Assembly (NCBI RefSeq): GCF_009909195.1
Contig: NZ_JAAAMU010000019.1
Location: forward strand, 62,001-126,000
From: Paenibacillus sacheonensis
GTDB taxonomy: Bacteria > Bacillota > Bacilli > Paenibacillales > Paenibacillaceae
DNA: 64,000 nucleotides
Direction of reading: 5' to 3'
Part shown: positions 16,021 to 24,499 of the stretch, one piece after another
Numbering within the stretch: the first letter of the stretch is position 1
Layout: every line of letters begins with the position of its first letter
Position numbers and translations under genes: made by a program
Notes under the pieces: generated by a model
What the model was told of the DNA's origin: nothing
Seen by the model: the letters and a program-made list of their open reading frames with translations, nothing else
Database searches by the model: none

Positions 16021-16053
16021 AGCCGTGTCAGCATCGCTGATGCGGCTTTTTTA
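16021..16053 (+). terminator. Rho-independent terminator of the marR-reductase operon
   Basis: Stem AGCCGTGTCAGC/GCTGATGCGGCT (one mismatch) followed by TTTTTTATT. Confidence 0.85.
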
Positions 16054-16099
16054 TTGGACACTACCCTGCCCACAACTCCAATATTCCAAGAAAGAAAAA

Positions 16100-16121
16100 G
16101 AAGCCATCCATCGGTGGCTTC
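16100..16121 (-). terminator. Terminator of the VOC operon
   Basis: Stem GAAGCCATCC/GGTGGCTTC. On the minus strand it is followed by TTTTTCTTTCTT; on the plus strand by TTTTCG, so it may act in both directions between the convergent operons. Confidence 0.75.
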
Positions 16122-16152
16122 TTTTCGATTCTTTTTGAATCTATTCGATTCT

Positions 16153-16974
16153 TTACTCCCGCTCAGCCGTTTTCGCCAAGCTCTCATCCCGGCACACCAT
16201 GACGAGATTGCCGTCGGGGTCCTTCAGGACGAAGAAGGAGACAGGGCCGTAATACTGAGGCTCGCCGAACAGCTCGAAGCCGTTCTCTTGGGCAAAAACC
16301 AGCGAAGCTTCGAGGTCTTCCGTCACGAACATGAACGGAATCGTGAAATCGTTGCCCTGCAGGCCGCGATTGGCATCCAGCAGGATGCCGCCCCCCTTCG
16401 TCGTCGGCAGGTCGACGACTTCGCCTTCGGCATGATAAGCATCCGCCGGAATACCGAGCAAATCCGCATACCATGAACTCATGGCGGTCATGTCCTTCAC
16501 GTCGATGAATACGGCCCCGATGCGGGGAAGGATCGGACTTGCGCCAACGGGCTCGGGTTCCCCCGGGTTTTCTTCCTCCGCTGTCCAGCAAACCATCTGC
16601 ACGTTGCCTTCCGGATCGCGGAAGTTAAAGAAGGCCATGACGCCGCCGTGGCGCTCCGGCTCAAGGAACGGCTCGCCCTTCTCCTTCACGTAGGCATACG
16701 CTTCGTCGATATTCGCGGTTTTGAACATAATCCGCGGCTTCATGGACACTCGCCAATCCGGGTTGGCTTCATTCCCGGCGTTGTTATCCAAGATCAGATT
16801 CGTATGCCGCAGATTGTACCAATAGACGGGACCGCCATTGAATCGGTCCTCCAGCATGGGCAGGCCGAGCAGCTTGTTGTACCATTCCGCCGATCCCCGC
16901 AGGTTCGTCACATGCACGAATACGGATGCCGCTCTCGGCTCCAATGGGGTTATTCCTCTAACGCGGCTGTTCAA
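16153..16974 (-). CDS. Two-domain VOC (glyoxalase/dioxygenase fold) protein
   Basis: A 273-residue protein of two VOC modules. The first (about 15-130) ends FNFRDPEGNVQMVCW and the second (about 150-265) ends FFVLKDPDGNLVMVCRD, the typical glyoxalase-like C-terminal motif. Such proteins bind a divalent metal and a small ligand: glyoxalases, dioxygenases, or drug-binding resistance proteins. No specific reaction can be assigned. It overlaps the preceding VOC gene by 17 bp and is the last gene of the operon. Confidence 0.85.
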   Translation of the reverse strand: MNSRVRGITPLEPRAASVFVHVTNLRGSAEWYNKLLGLPMLEDRFNGGPVYWYNLRHTNLILDNNAGNEANPDWRVSMKPRIMFKTANIDEAYAYVKEKGEPFLEPERHGGVMAFFNFRDPEGNVQMVCWTAEEENPGEPEPVGASPILPRIGAVFIDVKDMTAMSSWYADLLGIPADAYHAEGEVVDLPTTKGGGILLDANRGLQGNDFTIPFMFVTEDLEASLVFAQENGFELFGEPQYYGPVSFFVLKDPDGNLVMVCRDESLAKTAERE

Positions 16975-17755
16975 CGATGACCGCCTCCTTCTCAGATATG
17001 CGCATGAGTAATCCTTCCGGCGAACGAACGTGGAATTGTATGACGCCGTCCTGTTCGGTGCATTCGTCCGCCGTCACGCCTCGCTCTTGAAGCTTACGAT
17101 ACGTCTCGTGAATGCGGCCGGACTGCAGCGAATAGTACGGGATGTCGCTCATGCCTGCAATCGCCTCGCCATGAACCTCCTCGGACATCGCGATCATCGT
17201 GACGATCGTCTCCCCGCCGCCAACAGTCAAGTCCGCCCCTTGCCCCCAATGGTTATGGAGCTTGAAGCCGAGCATGCCGACGTACCAAGCGATGGACGAT
17301 TCCAAGTCCCGCACGGGCAGGAATACGGCCAGCACGCGGTGAAACATCGGGGGCAGCGGTCCTTCATGGGGCGTATGGTACAGGGAGCCTGCCTTCTCGT
17401 GACACATCCCGACGACGTTGCCGTCCGGGTCCGCCATCTCGGCGACGTTCATATGCGGATCGAGCATCGCTTCGCTCGTGCTCACGCCTCGCTCCCTCAG
17501 CCAATCGAGATGCAAGTCCTCCCAATGCGTGTAGAAATTGAAGCAAGGCACATGGCCATCCTCGTGGAGATGCTTCCTCGGCCGGAACGGCCGGACCTCC
17601 GTCAGCGTAAGCAGCGCCTCGCCCCGGTGAACATGCAGGTCGATTTCCCGGCCGCGGTACCGGTGAATCCGAAATTCCAGTTCGTCCGCATACCATTGCG
17701 CGGCGCGCTTCACGTCGGCGACGGGCAGAATGACGCGATCGATACGCTCAAACAT
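16958..17755 (-). CDS. Two-domain VOC family protein
   Basis: A 265-residue protein with one VOC module from about residue 5 to 120 (VILPVADVKRAAQWYADEL ... MADPDGNVVGMC) and a second from about 138 to 255 (LAVFLPVRDLESSIAWYVGM ... HVRSPEGLLMRI). It may bind metal through His/Glu residues. The ATG at 17755 overlaps the stop of a 31-codon ORF, so translation is coupled. Function unknown. Confidence 0.85.
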   Translation of the reverse strand: MFERIDRVILPVADVKRAAQWYADELEFRIHRYRGREIDLHVHRGEALLTLTEVRPFRPRKHLHEDGHVPCFNFYTHWEDLHLDWLRERGVSTSEAMLDPHMNVAEMADPDGNVVGMCHEKAGSLYHTPHEGPLPPMFHRVLAVFLPVRDLESSIAWYVGMLGFKLHNHWGQGADLTVGGGETIVTMIAMSEEVHGEAIAGMSDIPYYSLQSGRIHETYRKLQERGVTADECTEQDGVIQFHVRSPEGLLMRISEKEAVIVEQPR

Positions 17756-17843
17756 CGGCGGTTACCTCCTGGATGACGACCTCCTCGGTAAGGCCGACGA
17801 ACTTCTTCCCTTTCAAATGGACCCGTCGAATTTCCGCGCTCAT
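17748..17843 (-). CDS. 31-residue ORF inside the VOC operon
   Basis: ATG at 17843 follows AGGAGG with 7-8 nt spacing and begins 3 bp after the preceding gene's stop; its TGA overlaps the next gene's ATG. The product begins MSAEIRRVHLKGKKFVGLTE, which resembles the first strand of GyrI-like/effector-binding domains. It may be a real small protein, a coupling ORF, or the remnant of a deleted gene. Confidence 0.45.
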   Translation of the reverse strand: MSAEIRRVHLKGKKFVGLTEEVVIQEVTADV

Positions 17844-17845
17844 CT

Positions 17846-18229
17846 TCAGGCCTCCTCCTGCTTCTCGTTCATCTGCAGGGCGCCCCATAGATTGCCCTCG
17901 GGGTCGTAAAATTTCAGCACCCAAGCAAAGCCGCCGTCTTCATAGACTTGAATCCGTGCTCCCGCCTCCGACAGCCGACCATGCAGCTCGTGAATGCGTT
18001 CCGTCCGGTACAGCAGCACGGGAAAATCCACGCCATCCACCTGATAGTGCGCCGCCGTGTCGCTCGTTGTCTTCCACAGCATGAGAATCGGCCCGGCCGG
18101 AAGCGACAGGAACGCGATCCGGTCCCCGTCCCTTCCCGTCGGCTTGAAGCCCAAGTATTCCGCATACCACATGATCGCCCGTTCCATGTCCCGGACCGGA
18201 ATTTGCGCGTGCTCCAACGCCTGCAGCAT
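17846..18229 (-). CDS. Single-domain VOC family protein
   Basis: A 127-residue VOC protein: HAQIPVRDMERAIMWYAEYL at the N-terminus and WVLKFYDPEGNLWGALQ at the C-terminus, the two ends of the paired beta-alpha-beta fold. It is the first of three VOC genes behind the sigma-VOC fusion gene, 84 bp downstream of it. The role is unknown; ligand binding or glyoxalase-like chemistry is likely from the fold. Confidence 0.85.
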   Translation of the reverse strand: MLQALEHAQIPVRDMERAIMWYAEYLGFKPTGRDGDRIAFLSLPAGPILMLWKTTSDTAAHYQVDGVDFPVLLYRTERIHELHGRLSEAGARIQVYEDGGFAWVLKFYDPEGNLWGALQMNEKQEEA

Positions 18230-18313
18230 TCTTCATCCTCCTCTTCTTGCCTTCGCCTAATAGACGAACGAGCGGCCGGCAACCATACACGCCCGCTGGC
18301 ACGCCGAAAAATA

Positions 18314-19027
18314 TTATCCGCTCACCATCAGCAGATTGCCGTCGGGATCGCGGAACGTGAACGACAGGATGCCGCCGGGCGACGTTCGAATTCTCGTGAT
18401 GGTCGCGCCACTCTCGTAGAGGCGCAGATACGCTTGATAAATCCGCTTCGGATCATGCCGGCGGAACGCTTCCGCCACTTCGTCGAGCAGGCGGGCTTGC
18501 GGCACCGAGATCGATGCGGAAGCCGCGGCGGCGTCCGGCCCGGGTTCTCGGGAGGCCAGCTGGCGAAGCCGGCTTCGGGCACGGGAGAGCGCGACCTGCA
18601 CGGCAACCTCCGCCGAATCGATGCAGTTCGCCGTCTCCTTCGCCGTAAATCCGAAGATGTCGCAGAGCAGCAGGATCACGAACGGTCTCGGCGGCAGCCG
18701 CCGGATGAGCGTGTCGAGAAGCTCCCTCGTGGCGTAAGGAGACTCGTCGCGATAGGCCGACGTCTCCAGCCATTCCGGCATGTCCGGGACCGGCACTTCC
18801 TGCCGCTTCCGCAGACGGTCGATCCAGAGGTTGCGGGCTGTTCGCAGCACGTACGTTTTGGTGGGGCGGAACTCGGGGTCCTGGGCGCGGCGGCCGAGCA
18901 GCTTGGTCACGACCTCCTGGGCGACGTCTTCCGCTTCCCAGCCTTGGGTTCCCCTGCCGCACAGCGAACGGCAATATCGAAGCAGGTCCGGCCGCAGCCC
19001 GATCAGCCAATCCGAATGATCCATCAT
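18314..19027 (-). CDS. ECF sigma factor with a C-terminal VOC-like tail
   Basis: A 237-residue protein. Residues about 15-75 are sigma region 2 (YCRSLCGRG ... DVAQEVVTKL ... LRTARNLWIDRLRKRQE), and about 105-165 are region 4 (LPPRPFVILLLCDIFGFTAKE ... VALSRARSRLRQ). The tail starts like a SnoaL-type ECF extension (RLLDEVAEAFRRHD) but ends as the second half of a VOC module (helix RIYQAYLRLYESGA, then FTFRDPDGNLLMVSG). No anti-sigma gene is adjacent, so the tail may replace it as a ligand-dependent control. It heads an operon of VOC genes. ATG 19027 follows CGGAG. A fusion created by a deletion is the alternative explanation. Confidence 0.8.
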   Translation of the reverse strand: MMDHSDWLIGLRPDLLRYCRSLCGRGTQGWEAEDVAQEVVTKLLGRRAQDPEFRPTKTYVLRTARNLWIDRLRKRQEVPVPDMPEWLETSAYRDESPYATRELLDTLIRRLPPRPFVILLLCDIFGFTAKETANCIDSAEVAVQVALSRARSRLRQLASREPGPDAAAASASISVPQARLLDEVAEAFRRHDPKRIYQAYLRLYESGATITRIRTSPGGILSFTFRDPDGNLLMVSG

Positions 19028-19140
19028 AGGTTAGCACTCCGTTGTTTAAGATATCGGCCCATACCGGCCTCGCAATACGAATGTATATTCGCCTTTTTAG
19101 TGGAAATACCTTCACGTACTGCAAAAATAACCAATTACAA

Positions 19141-19169
19141 AGAGCCGAGGATGAGGCATCCGCGGCTCT
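19141..19169 (-). terminator. Terminator of the sigma/anti-sigma operon
   Basis: Stem AGAGCCG-GGATG/CATCC-CGGCTCT with T-rich sequence (TTTGTAATTGG) following on the minus strand. Between it and the stop at 19307 are short CTTGCATT direct repeats (19180-19225) and nothing else recognisable. Confidence 0.5.
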
Positions 19170-19306
19170 ACGATTCTATTGCCTTGCATTCTTGCATTCT
19201 TGCAGCCTTGCATTCTTGCAGCTTTGCCGACTTATTGACCAGCAGACTTGCAGGTCTGTTGCTTTTCAGCACATGGCCCCTGGCCGCGAATGCCGTTCCC
19301 TATTCC

Positions 19307-19981
19307 CTATTCCAGCGATTCAGCGACCTTCCTCGCTTCATCCGCCGAGATATTGCCCGTAAGGCCGTATTGAATGCCGTCCTGCTTCCAATACAATTCC
19401 GTGAGCTCGGGCTGTTCGAACACGAACCCGTCTTCCCCGCCTACCTTCGTCTTGGCGAACATTTCCGCCGGGAATGCAGCGTCCATTCGGCTCGCCATGA
19501 ACGTGAGCGTCTTCTCGCCCGCGAAATAGGTGAAGGTGACGTCTCTCGCCCGCTCGTTCTTCATCCCAACCGCCACGATCTCCTTCAGCGCAAAGCCCTG
19601 CGGCAGAACGCTCGGGACGCGAAGCTCGGATCCGAAGGCGGATCTTGCGTCTTCCGCCGTGCTCAGCGGCGTGGTGATTAACTGCGACAGCTCCGAACCG
19701 GCGCCGCTACCGTCAGACGGCGATACGTTTCCAACCGAATTCGAATCGGGAACCGCAGCATTCGGCTGCTGCAGCAGCATGAAGCCCGCGATCAGCACGA
19801 CCGCGGCAGCCAGCGCGGCCGTCCATGATTTCTTGAACGTAAATCGACGGCCCGTCTTCTCCGCCGCTGCTTGCAGCCTTATCTTCTGCTTCAGGCGGTC
19901 GCTCAGCTCCATGTCGGCAAACAGCAGCTCGTCGGCCTCTTCTTGAAGCAGTCCGCGCAATTTATGATCCATGTCCGTCAT
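19307..19981 (-). CDS. Membrane-anchored anti-sigma-like protein (DUF4367 type)
   Basis: A 224-residue protein: a cytoplasmic N-terminus rich in acidic residues (about 1-50), one membrane helix (about 55-73, LAAAVVLIAGFMLLQQ), a Ser/Gly linker and an extracellular domain (about 105-220) of the DUF4367 type with LPQGFALKEIV and YWKQDGIQYGLTG. It overlaps the upstream ECF sigma gene by 4 bp (ATGA), the standard pairing of an ECF factor with its membrane regulator. It presumably sequesters that sigma factor until an envelope signal arrives. Confidence 0.8.
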   Translation of the reverse strand: MTDMDHKLRGLLQEEADELLFADMELSDRLKQKIRLQAAAEKTGRRFTFKKSWTAALAAAVVLIAGFMLLQQPNAAVPDSNSVGNVSPSDGSGAGSELSQLITTPLSTAEDARSAFGSELRVPSVLPQGFALKEIVAVGMKNERARDVTFTYFAGEKTLTFMASRMDAAFPAEMFAKTKVGGEDGFVFEQPELTELYWKQDGIQYGLTGNISADEARKVAESLE

Positions 19982-20526
19982 ATCTGTACGTCCTCCTTAT
20001 TCATCTCTCGGGCCAGCGCCTCGCGTGCCCGGTGCAGCCTGTTCCGCACGGTTCCTTCGGGAGACGCGACTGCTTCCGCGATTTCCCGCGTGCTCAGCTC
20101 CAGATAGTAATACAGATACAAGGCTTCTTGGTACGGCAAAGGCAAGCGCAGCACATGCTGCAGCACTTCGCTCTTCGCCATCCTCTCAAGCGCCTCTTCC
20201 TCCACGCTGATCGTACGGCCTTGCTCCATGCGGCTAGGGTCAGTCGGCTGCTCCGTGTACATCCGAACGCCCATTTTATCTCTGCAGACGTTGATCGCGA
20301 TCGTCGTCAACCACGTTTTAACTGAACTGTCCCCCCGGAACGAGGTCCATTTGCGGTATGCGCGCAGAAATGTTTCCTGGCTGATATCCTCGGCAAGATG
20401 CCGGTCGCCCGAATAGAAATACGCCGTACGCATCACGATGGCGCCGAAGCTTTCCATCAGCTGCTCAAGCGCCGCGGCGGGATCTTGCGCGAAATGTTGT
20501 TTAGTTGCCAAGCCGGCCGGCTTCAT
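19978..20526 (-). CDS. ECF RNA polymerase sigma factor
   Basis: A 182-residue sigma-70 family factor: region 2 about residues 25-92 (YFYSGDRHLAEDISQETFLRA, then KTWLTTIAINVCRDKM) and region 4 about 120-175 (LPLPYQEALYLYYYLELS, then VASPEGTVRNRLHRAREAL). It directs RNA polymerase to envelope-stress-type promoters and is controlled by the co-encoded membrane protein. The ATG at 20526 follows GGTGGAGGTGG. Confidence 0.9.
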   Translation of the reverse strand: MKPAGLATKQHFAQDPAAALEQLMESFGAIVMRTAYFYSGDRHLAEDISQETFLRAYRKWTSFRGDSSVKTWLTTIAINVCRDKMGVRMYTEQPTDPSRMEQGRTISVEEEALERMAKSEVLQHVLRLPLPYQEALYLYYYLELSTREIAEAVASPEGTVRNRLHRAREALAREMNKEDVQI

Positions 20527-20590
20527 GGGATAACCACCTCCACCCTATTAGACGCCCTTGGCGCGAATTCCGCTGCATGGATTGAAGAAA

Positions 20591-20617
20591 AACAGGCTGC
20601 CGCATGCGGCAGCCTGT
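20591..20617 (-). terminator. Rho-independent terminator
   Basis: A perfect palindromic stem AACAGGCTGCCGC/GCGGCAGCCTGTT followed on the minus strand by TTTTTCTTC. It ends the gene at 20651-21865. Confidence 0.85.
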
Positions 20618-20650
20618 TGACGTTGTAGGAGGAATTCAATGATAGCGAGC

Positions 20651-21865
20651 TTATTTGGGCAAATCCGCCAACAATTTGTCGAGCAATGCGTACTCGTCCA
20701 TATCCATATCTACGTACGTGTTTACCTTCAGTTGAAGCTACCCCTCTGGATGATCATGAGGAATAAAGGCATGACTGAGCGTCCCTTCGCCCTTCGAGAT
20801 TCCTTTGTAGGAAAGATGAAGATCAATGTTTGTCGTCTTCAATCGTTTGTCTAAGTTCCTGGCTTCTTTATTATTGGCTACAGCTCTTAGGATACGTATT
20901 CCATCCGGGAAATCGATATCCGGAAAATCCAGGTACATACCCGGAATACGGTCTTCCGACGTTTCAATCCAGCCTTCTTCAAGACTGCCTGCGATTTCTT
21001 GGCGCGACCGATAATCAGGCGACGTAACGACAAGCTTGGCCTCCACCACTTCCATCCATCCCTTGGAGAGGGTATCGCCCCAAATCGCAACCTGCAGGCC
21101 CGTGAACCTTCTTCCCTGATTGCGAAGTCCGAACCGCTCGGTTACGACTTGTCCGGAAGAACATTGAATAAAGGTGCGATATCCTGTGTACGTAAGCTTA
21201 GGCGGCCCGTTTTCTTCAAAATGGGGAGGCCGCTTGTTGATCTCTCTAAAACGCAATGACGTATACAACGTCGACAAGCTTGACTCTTCGATCCTTTGAT
21301 AATCGCTTGAGCATTCTTCCGGATGCCACCCGACGGTTTCCGCGACGGCGGCTACATTTTCTTCAGCGAATACCGTGCGCTTCTCCCAAGCCTGCCTTAA
21401 TTCTTGTTCCGAGCGACCGGGCAGCAAGAACGGCTTCCATTTATTCAACGATCCGTTGCGCTTGCGACTCTTCCCGAACATCTCATTATACATCGTTAGG
21501 TCATTAACAACCGTATCGATCCGTTTGCCCTGTTCGAATAGCCTGAGCAGCATTAGATCGCTGTCGTGCACCAATACCCCTACGGTCGGGGCAGAACTTT
21601 CTCTTGAAATAAACGCCGCTAATTCTTCTAACGTGCCGTCCTGGCTTGCAAGCTCTTGATCGTACACCGTCAGCCAGCGTCCATTATAGACTTCACCGAC
21701 GAGAAATGTCCGGTCCGCTTCGGAATGGTCGTTTTCGGGTATTTCCTCATAGCCGGTCTGTTTCATCCACGACCGGATCGCAGATTGAATGTGAAGAACT
21801 GCTTCCCCGTTATCCATGCTTCCCGTAAACACTTGAACATTTGCAAAAAAAGCTCCCATTTTCAA
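20651..21865 (-). pseudogene. Conserved-looking hypothetical protein interrupted by an in-frame TAG
   Basis: The first 375 codons run to a TAG at 20738-20740. The same frame then continues for 28 codons (LQLKVNTYVDMDMDEYALLD, then KLLADLPK) to a TAA at 20651, directly before a terminator. The downstream part looks coding and lies in the same frame, so the TAG is probably a nonsense change (for example from TGG) near the C-terminus, or a readthrough site. I do not recognise the family. It is a soluble, acidic protein with no signal peptide. The product may still be functional without its last 29 residues. Confidence 0.65.
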
Positions 21866-21991
21866 TCCCTCCGTGCGTAAGCGTTAATTCCATTATTTTA
21901 CACGGATTGTCTATCCTGTTAAATCATTTATTTCTTAGCGAATAATAGGACTCATCCCGGTACTATCCCCTTACGGTAGAAAGCGGAAAAA

Positions 21992-22013
21992 GAGTTCATC
22001 CTACGATGAACTC
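21992..22013 (-). terminator. Terminator downstream of the GH66 gene
   Basis: Stem GAGTTCATC/GATGAACTC with a 4-nt loop and TTTTTCC on the minus strand. The rest of 21866-22158 holds no recognisable gene. Confidence 0.65.
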
Positions 22014-22158
22014 CCAATAGTACAACGAAAAAAAATTCCAGCAAGCGCTTGGCGACCGCTCCCCAGTCGAGCGTAGGACAGCGATCGCCAATAAGCTATC
22101 GGATTAAACGTATTTTCATTTCATCGATCTCTCTTCAGGTTGTATTTCTCTGTCCCTT

Positions 22159-24453
22159 TCAATTCTTCGTCAACGCAATATCGTCGATCTGCATCGACGT
22201 CGAGCCCGGCGAATTGATATAGAAGCCGATATCGAGCTGCCCGTTCGTGACGTTCACCGTCGAGGAATACTGCCGCCAGACGCCGTCCACCGTCATGTTC
22301 GCATAGACGGTACTGCCGCCGAAGTTCGCGGCTTCCATTCGGCAGAAGGTTGGCGAGCCGCCGTAAGCCGTCGCTTTCACCCAGCCGGTCAGCGTGTAGG
22401 AGCCGTTCGTCAGGCCGCTTACGACTTGATGGACGCTCTGCTGGTAAGCAGCCGTGCTCCAGAAATACAGCTTGTAGCCGCCGCCGTGCGCATCCGTCGC
22501 ATCCACGCCGTACTGGGCGCTTTGTCCCGTCGGATGCCACTCGTTCCAGCCTGTGATGGTGCCGCTCTCGAAGCCGGGGTTGGCGACCGGGATGTTCGTC
22601 GAGGAAGACGTCTTCTTCACGTAAACCATGTCCCAATACTGCAGCGTCGGCACCGTGAATTGAACATAGCTTCCGCCTGCGTCCGACCCCAGGGTATAGG
22701 CAAGCGAATAGGTCTTCCCGTTCTCGTAGTCGGGCGAAGCGAAGTTGACGCTTCCGATCGTGCCGGAGCCATAATAATATTTGACCGCCACGTTCGTTTG
22801 TACCGTCGGAGCCGGCTTATTCGCGTTCGTATCCCGGATATCCGTATCCGCGATGCCCAGCTGGTTGACCATATGAATGACGTCGTAGCCGCCGCCGCTC
22901 TTCGTGAACGTCCATACCCTGTTCGCGTCGGAAGACGTACTCGAGGCGATGCCGTTCAAGCTGACCGCGTTCGACGTATTGGATAATCCGCCCCGCAGCA
23001 GGTTCTCGTAGGCCACGGCAAAGTCGTAATAACCGAGCAGGCGCTTCTTCAGGTCGTCCGTCATGATCAGATGGTGGTTCGGAAAATACTCATGATCCAG
23101 CATTTTGAGATCGTCCCCGAGCTCGAGATGCTGCGCCCCCATGGCGAAGAACCCGGCGTCCGCGAGCAGAATGCCTGGCGTGTTGAAGTAGCCGGGATTC
23201 GCGTCCGTAAAGTTGTTCTGGTAACTGTAATTCATGTAGAGCGGGAACACCGTCGCCTTGCCCCCGCTGTCCCCGGTCTGGTAGTCCAGGACGGTCTTCA
23301 CGTCGGACAGCTTGCGCGTGCCCCATAATTCGTCGTACATGATATCCGTCTGGCTTTGCGCCGTCGGAATGCGTCCGTATTCGTCCACGTTGTTGAACAC
23401 GATCGTCTTGCCGAGCGCCGTCTTCGCGTGGTCCAGGAAAGGCTTGAACGTATCCGCGAATGAGACCGGATTGCCGTTATAATCGTACTTCGTGCCGGGA
23501 TTGCCGATCTGGTCGACATGCCAGCCGTCGAAGCCGAAGGCGTTGAAGGCGTCCTGCTCCTTCGCGAAGATGTAATTTTGCCAATTCGTATTCGCCGGGT
23601 TGAAATACCACAGCTTGGACGTCGCCCAGCCGCCCGGCATCGACAGGCTTGCCTGGTTCGCATGGGCACTGTCGTCGAACAGCCCCCATTGGGCATTGAC
23701 GCCGGTTCCGTCTTGGCCGTAGCCGTCGAACGCTCCGTTGATCAAGTTATAGTTCATGGCCGATATATTCGCGTTGTGGGAGGCGCCGATGTAATCCAGG
23801 ATCGTTTGCTTGTAAGTCGTACGGCCCGCGATATCCGGCCAGCTGGCATCGGGATTGGACACGCTGCCTTTAACCGGAAGATGATGCTTGTACTGCCAAT
23901 CGTAGAATTGCAGGGCATTGATGTGATAATCCTTCAGCATGCCGACGATCGCGGACGAAGTGCTTCCGGCTTGGGACGGGAACGAAGAGAGGAACCCGTA
24001 TCGCGGAAATTTGGTCCATGTCGAGGATACGTCGACCGCCGAATTCATATTGTCGATCGTCGTGCCGGCACCGTCGCGCGCCCATGCTTCCACGGCATAG
24101 CCTTGATAATCCGTGCTCGGCGGCGTCCACACGTACGTCAGCGTCGTGGAGGCGTTGTTCGCGAGCGTGTACGTCTTCGTCTGCGAAGTCCCGCTCAGTT
24201 CGTTCTCCAAATGCTTGAAGTACAGCGTGACCGTTCCGTTCGTGATCGTGCTGCCGGTCGTATTCTTGAGATTCACGCTGAGCGTGACCGCGGTGCCCGG
24301 GTTGTAGCGGGCCTTGTCCGTGCTCACCTTCGCGATCATGCTGCCTGCCGAGTACGCATACGCGGCGCGAGGCGGCGCCATCGTCCAGTTGGCCGCCGAC
24401 GCGAGCACCAGCGCTGCAGCGGCGACGAAGATGCTGCGTTTTCCGATTCCCAT
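22159..24453 (-). CDS. Secreted GH66 dextranase-like enzyme with C-terminal carbohydrate-binding module
   Basis: A 764-residue exported protein: signal peptide to about residue 35, an Ig-like N-terminal domain (about 40-145), the GH66 (beta/alpha)8 catalytic domain (about 150-500) with the nucleophile motif FDGWHVDQIG and the likely acid/base glutamate in MYDELWG, a beta domain (about 500-620), and a C-terminal jelly-roll CBM (NPGFESGTITGWNEW onward). It has no inserted CBM35 and is much shorter than cycloisomaltooligosaccharide glucanotransferases, so endo-dextranase activity on alpha-1,6-glucan is more likely. AAAGGAGG is 6 nt from the second of two ATGs (24453). Its promoter carries the YesN-type box and a cre-like site. 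Confidence 0.85.
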   Translation of the reverse strand: MGIGKRSIFVAAAALVLASAANWTMAPPRAAYAYSAGSMIAKVSTDKARYNPGTAVTLSVNLKNTTGSTITNGTVTLYFKHLENELSGTSQTKTYTLANNASTTLTYVWTPPSTDYQGYAVEAWARDGAGTTIDNMNSAVDVSSTWTKFPRYGFLSSFPSQAGSTSSAIVGMLKDYHINALQFYDWQYKHHLPVKGSVSNPDASWPDIAGRTTYKQTILDYIGASHNANISAMNYNLINGAFDGYGQDGTGVNAQWGLFDDSAHANQASLSMPGGWATSKLWYFNPANTNWQNYIFAKEQDAFNAFGFDGWHVDQIGNPGTKYDYNGNPVSFADTFKPFLDHAKTALGKTIVFNNVDEYGRIPTAQSQTDIMYDELWGTRKLSDVKTVLDYQTGDSGGKATVFPLYMNYSYQNNFTDANPGYFNTPGILLADAGFFAMGAQHLELGDDLKMLDHEYFPNHHLIMTDDLKKRLLGYYDFAVAYENLLRGGLSNTSNAVSLNGIASSTSSDANRVWTFTKSGGGYDVIHMVNQLGIADTDIRDTNANKPAPTVQTNVAVKYYYGSGTIGSVNFASPDYENGKTYSLAYTLGSDAGGSYVQFTVPTLQYWDMVYVKKTSSSTNIPVANPGFESGTITGWNEWHPTGQSAQYGVDATDAHGGGYKLYFWSTAAYQQSVHQVVSGLTNGSYTLTGWVKATAYGGSPTFCRMEAANFGGSTVYANMTVDGVWRQYSSTVNVTNGQLDIGFYINSPGSTSMQIDDIALTKN

Positions 24454-24499
24454 CATAGTCCTCCTTTAATAAATGAACTTACGTGCGGCTTGGAAACTA

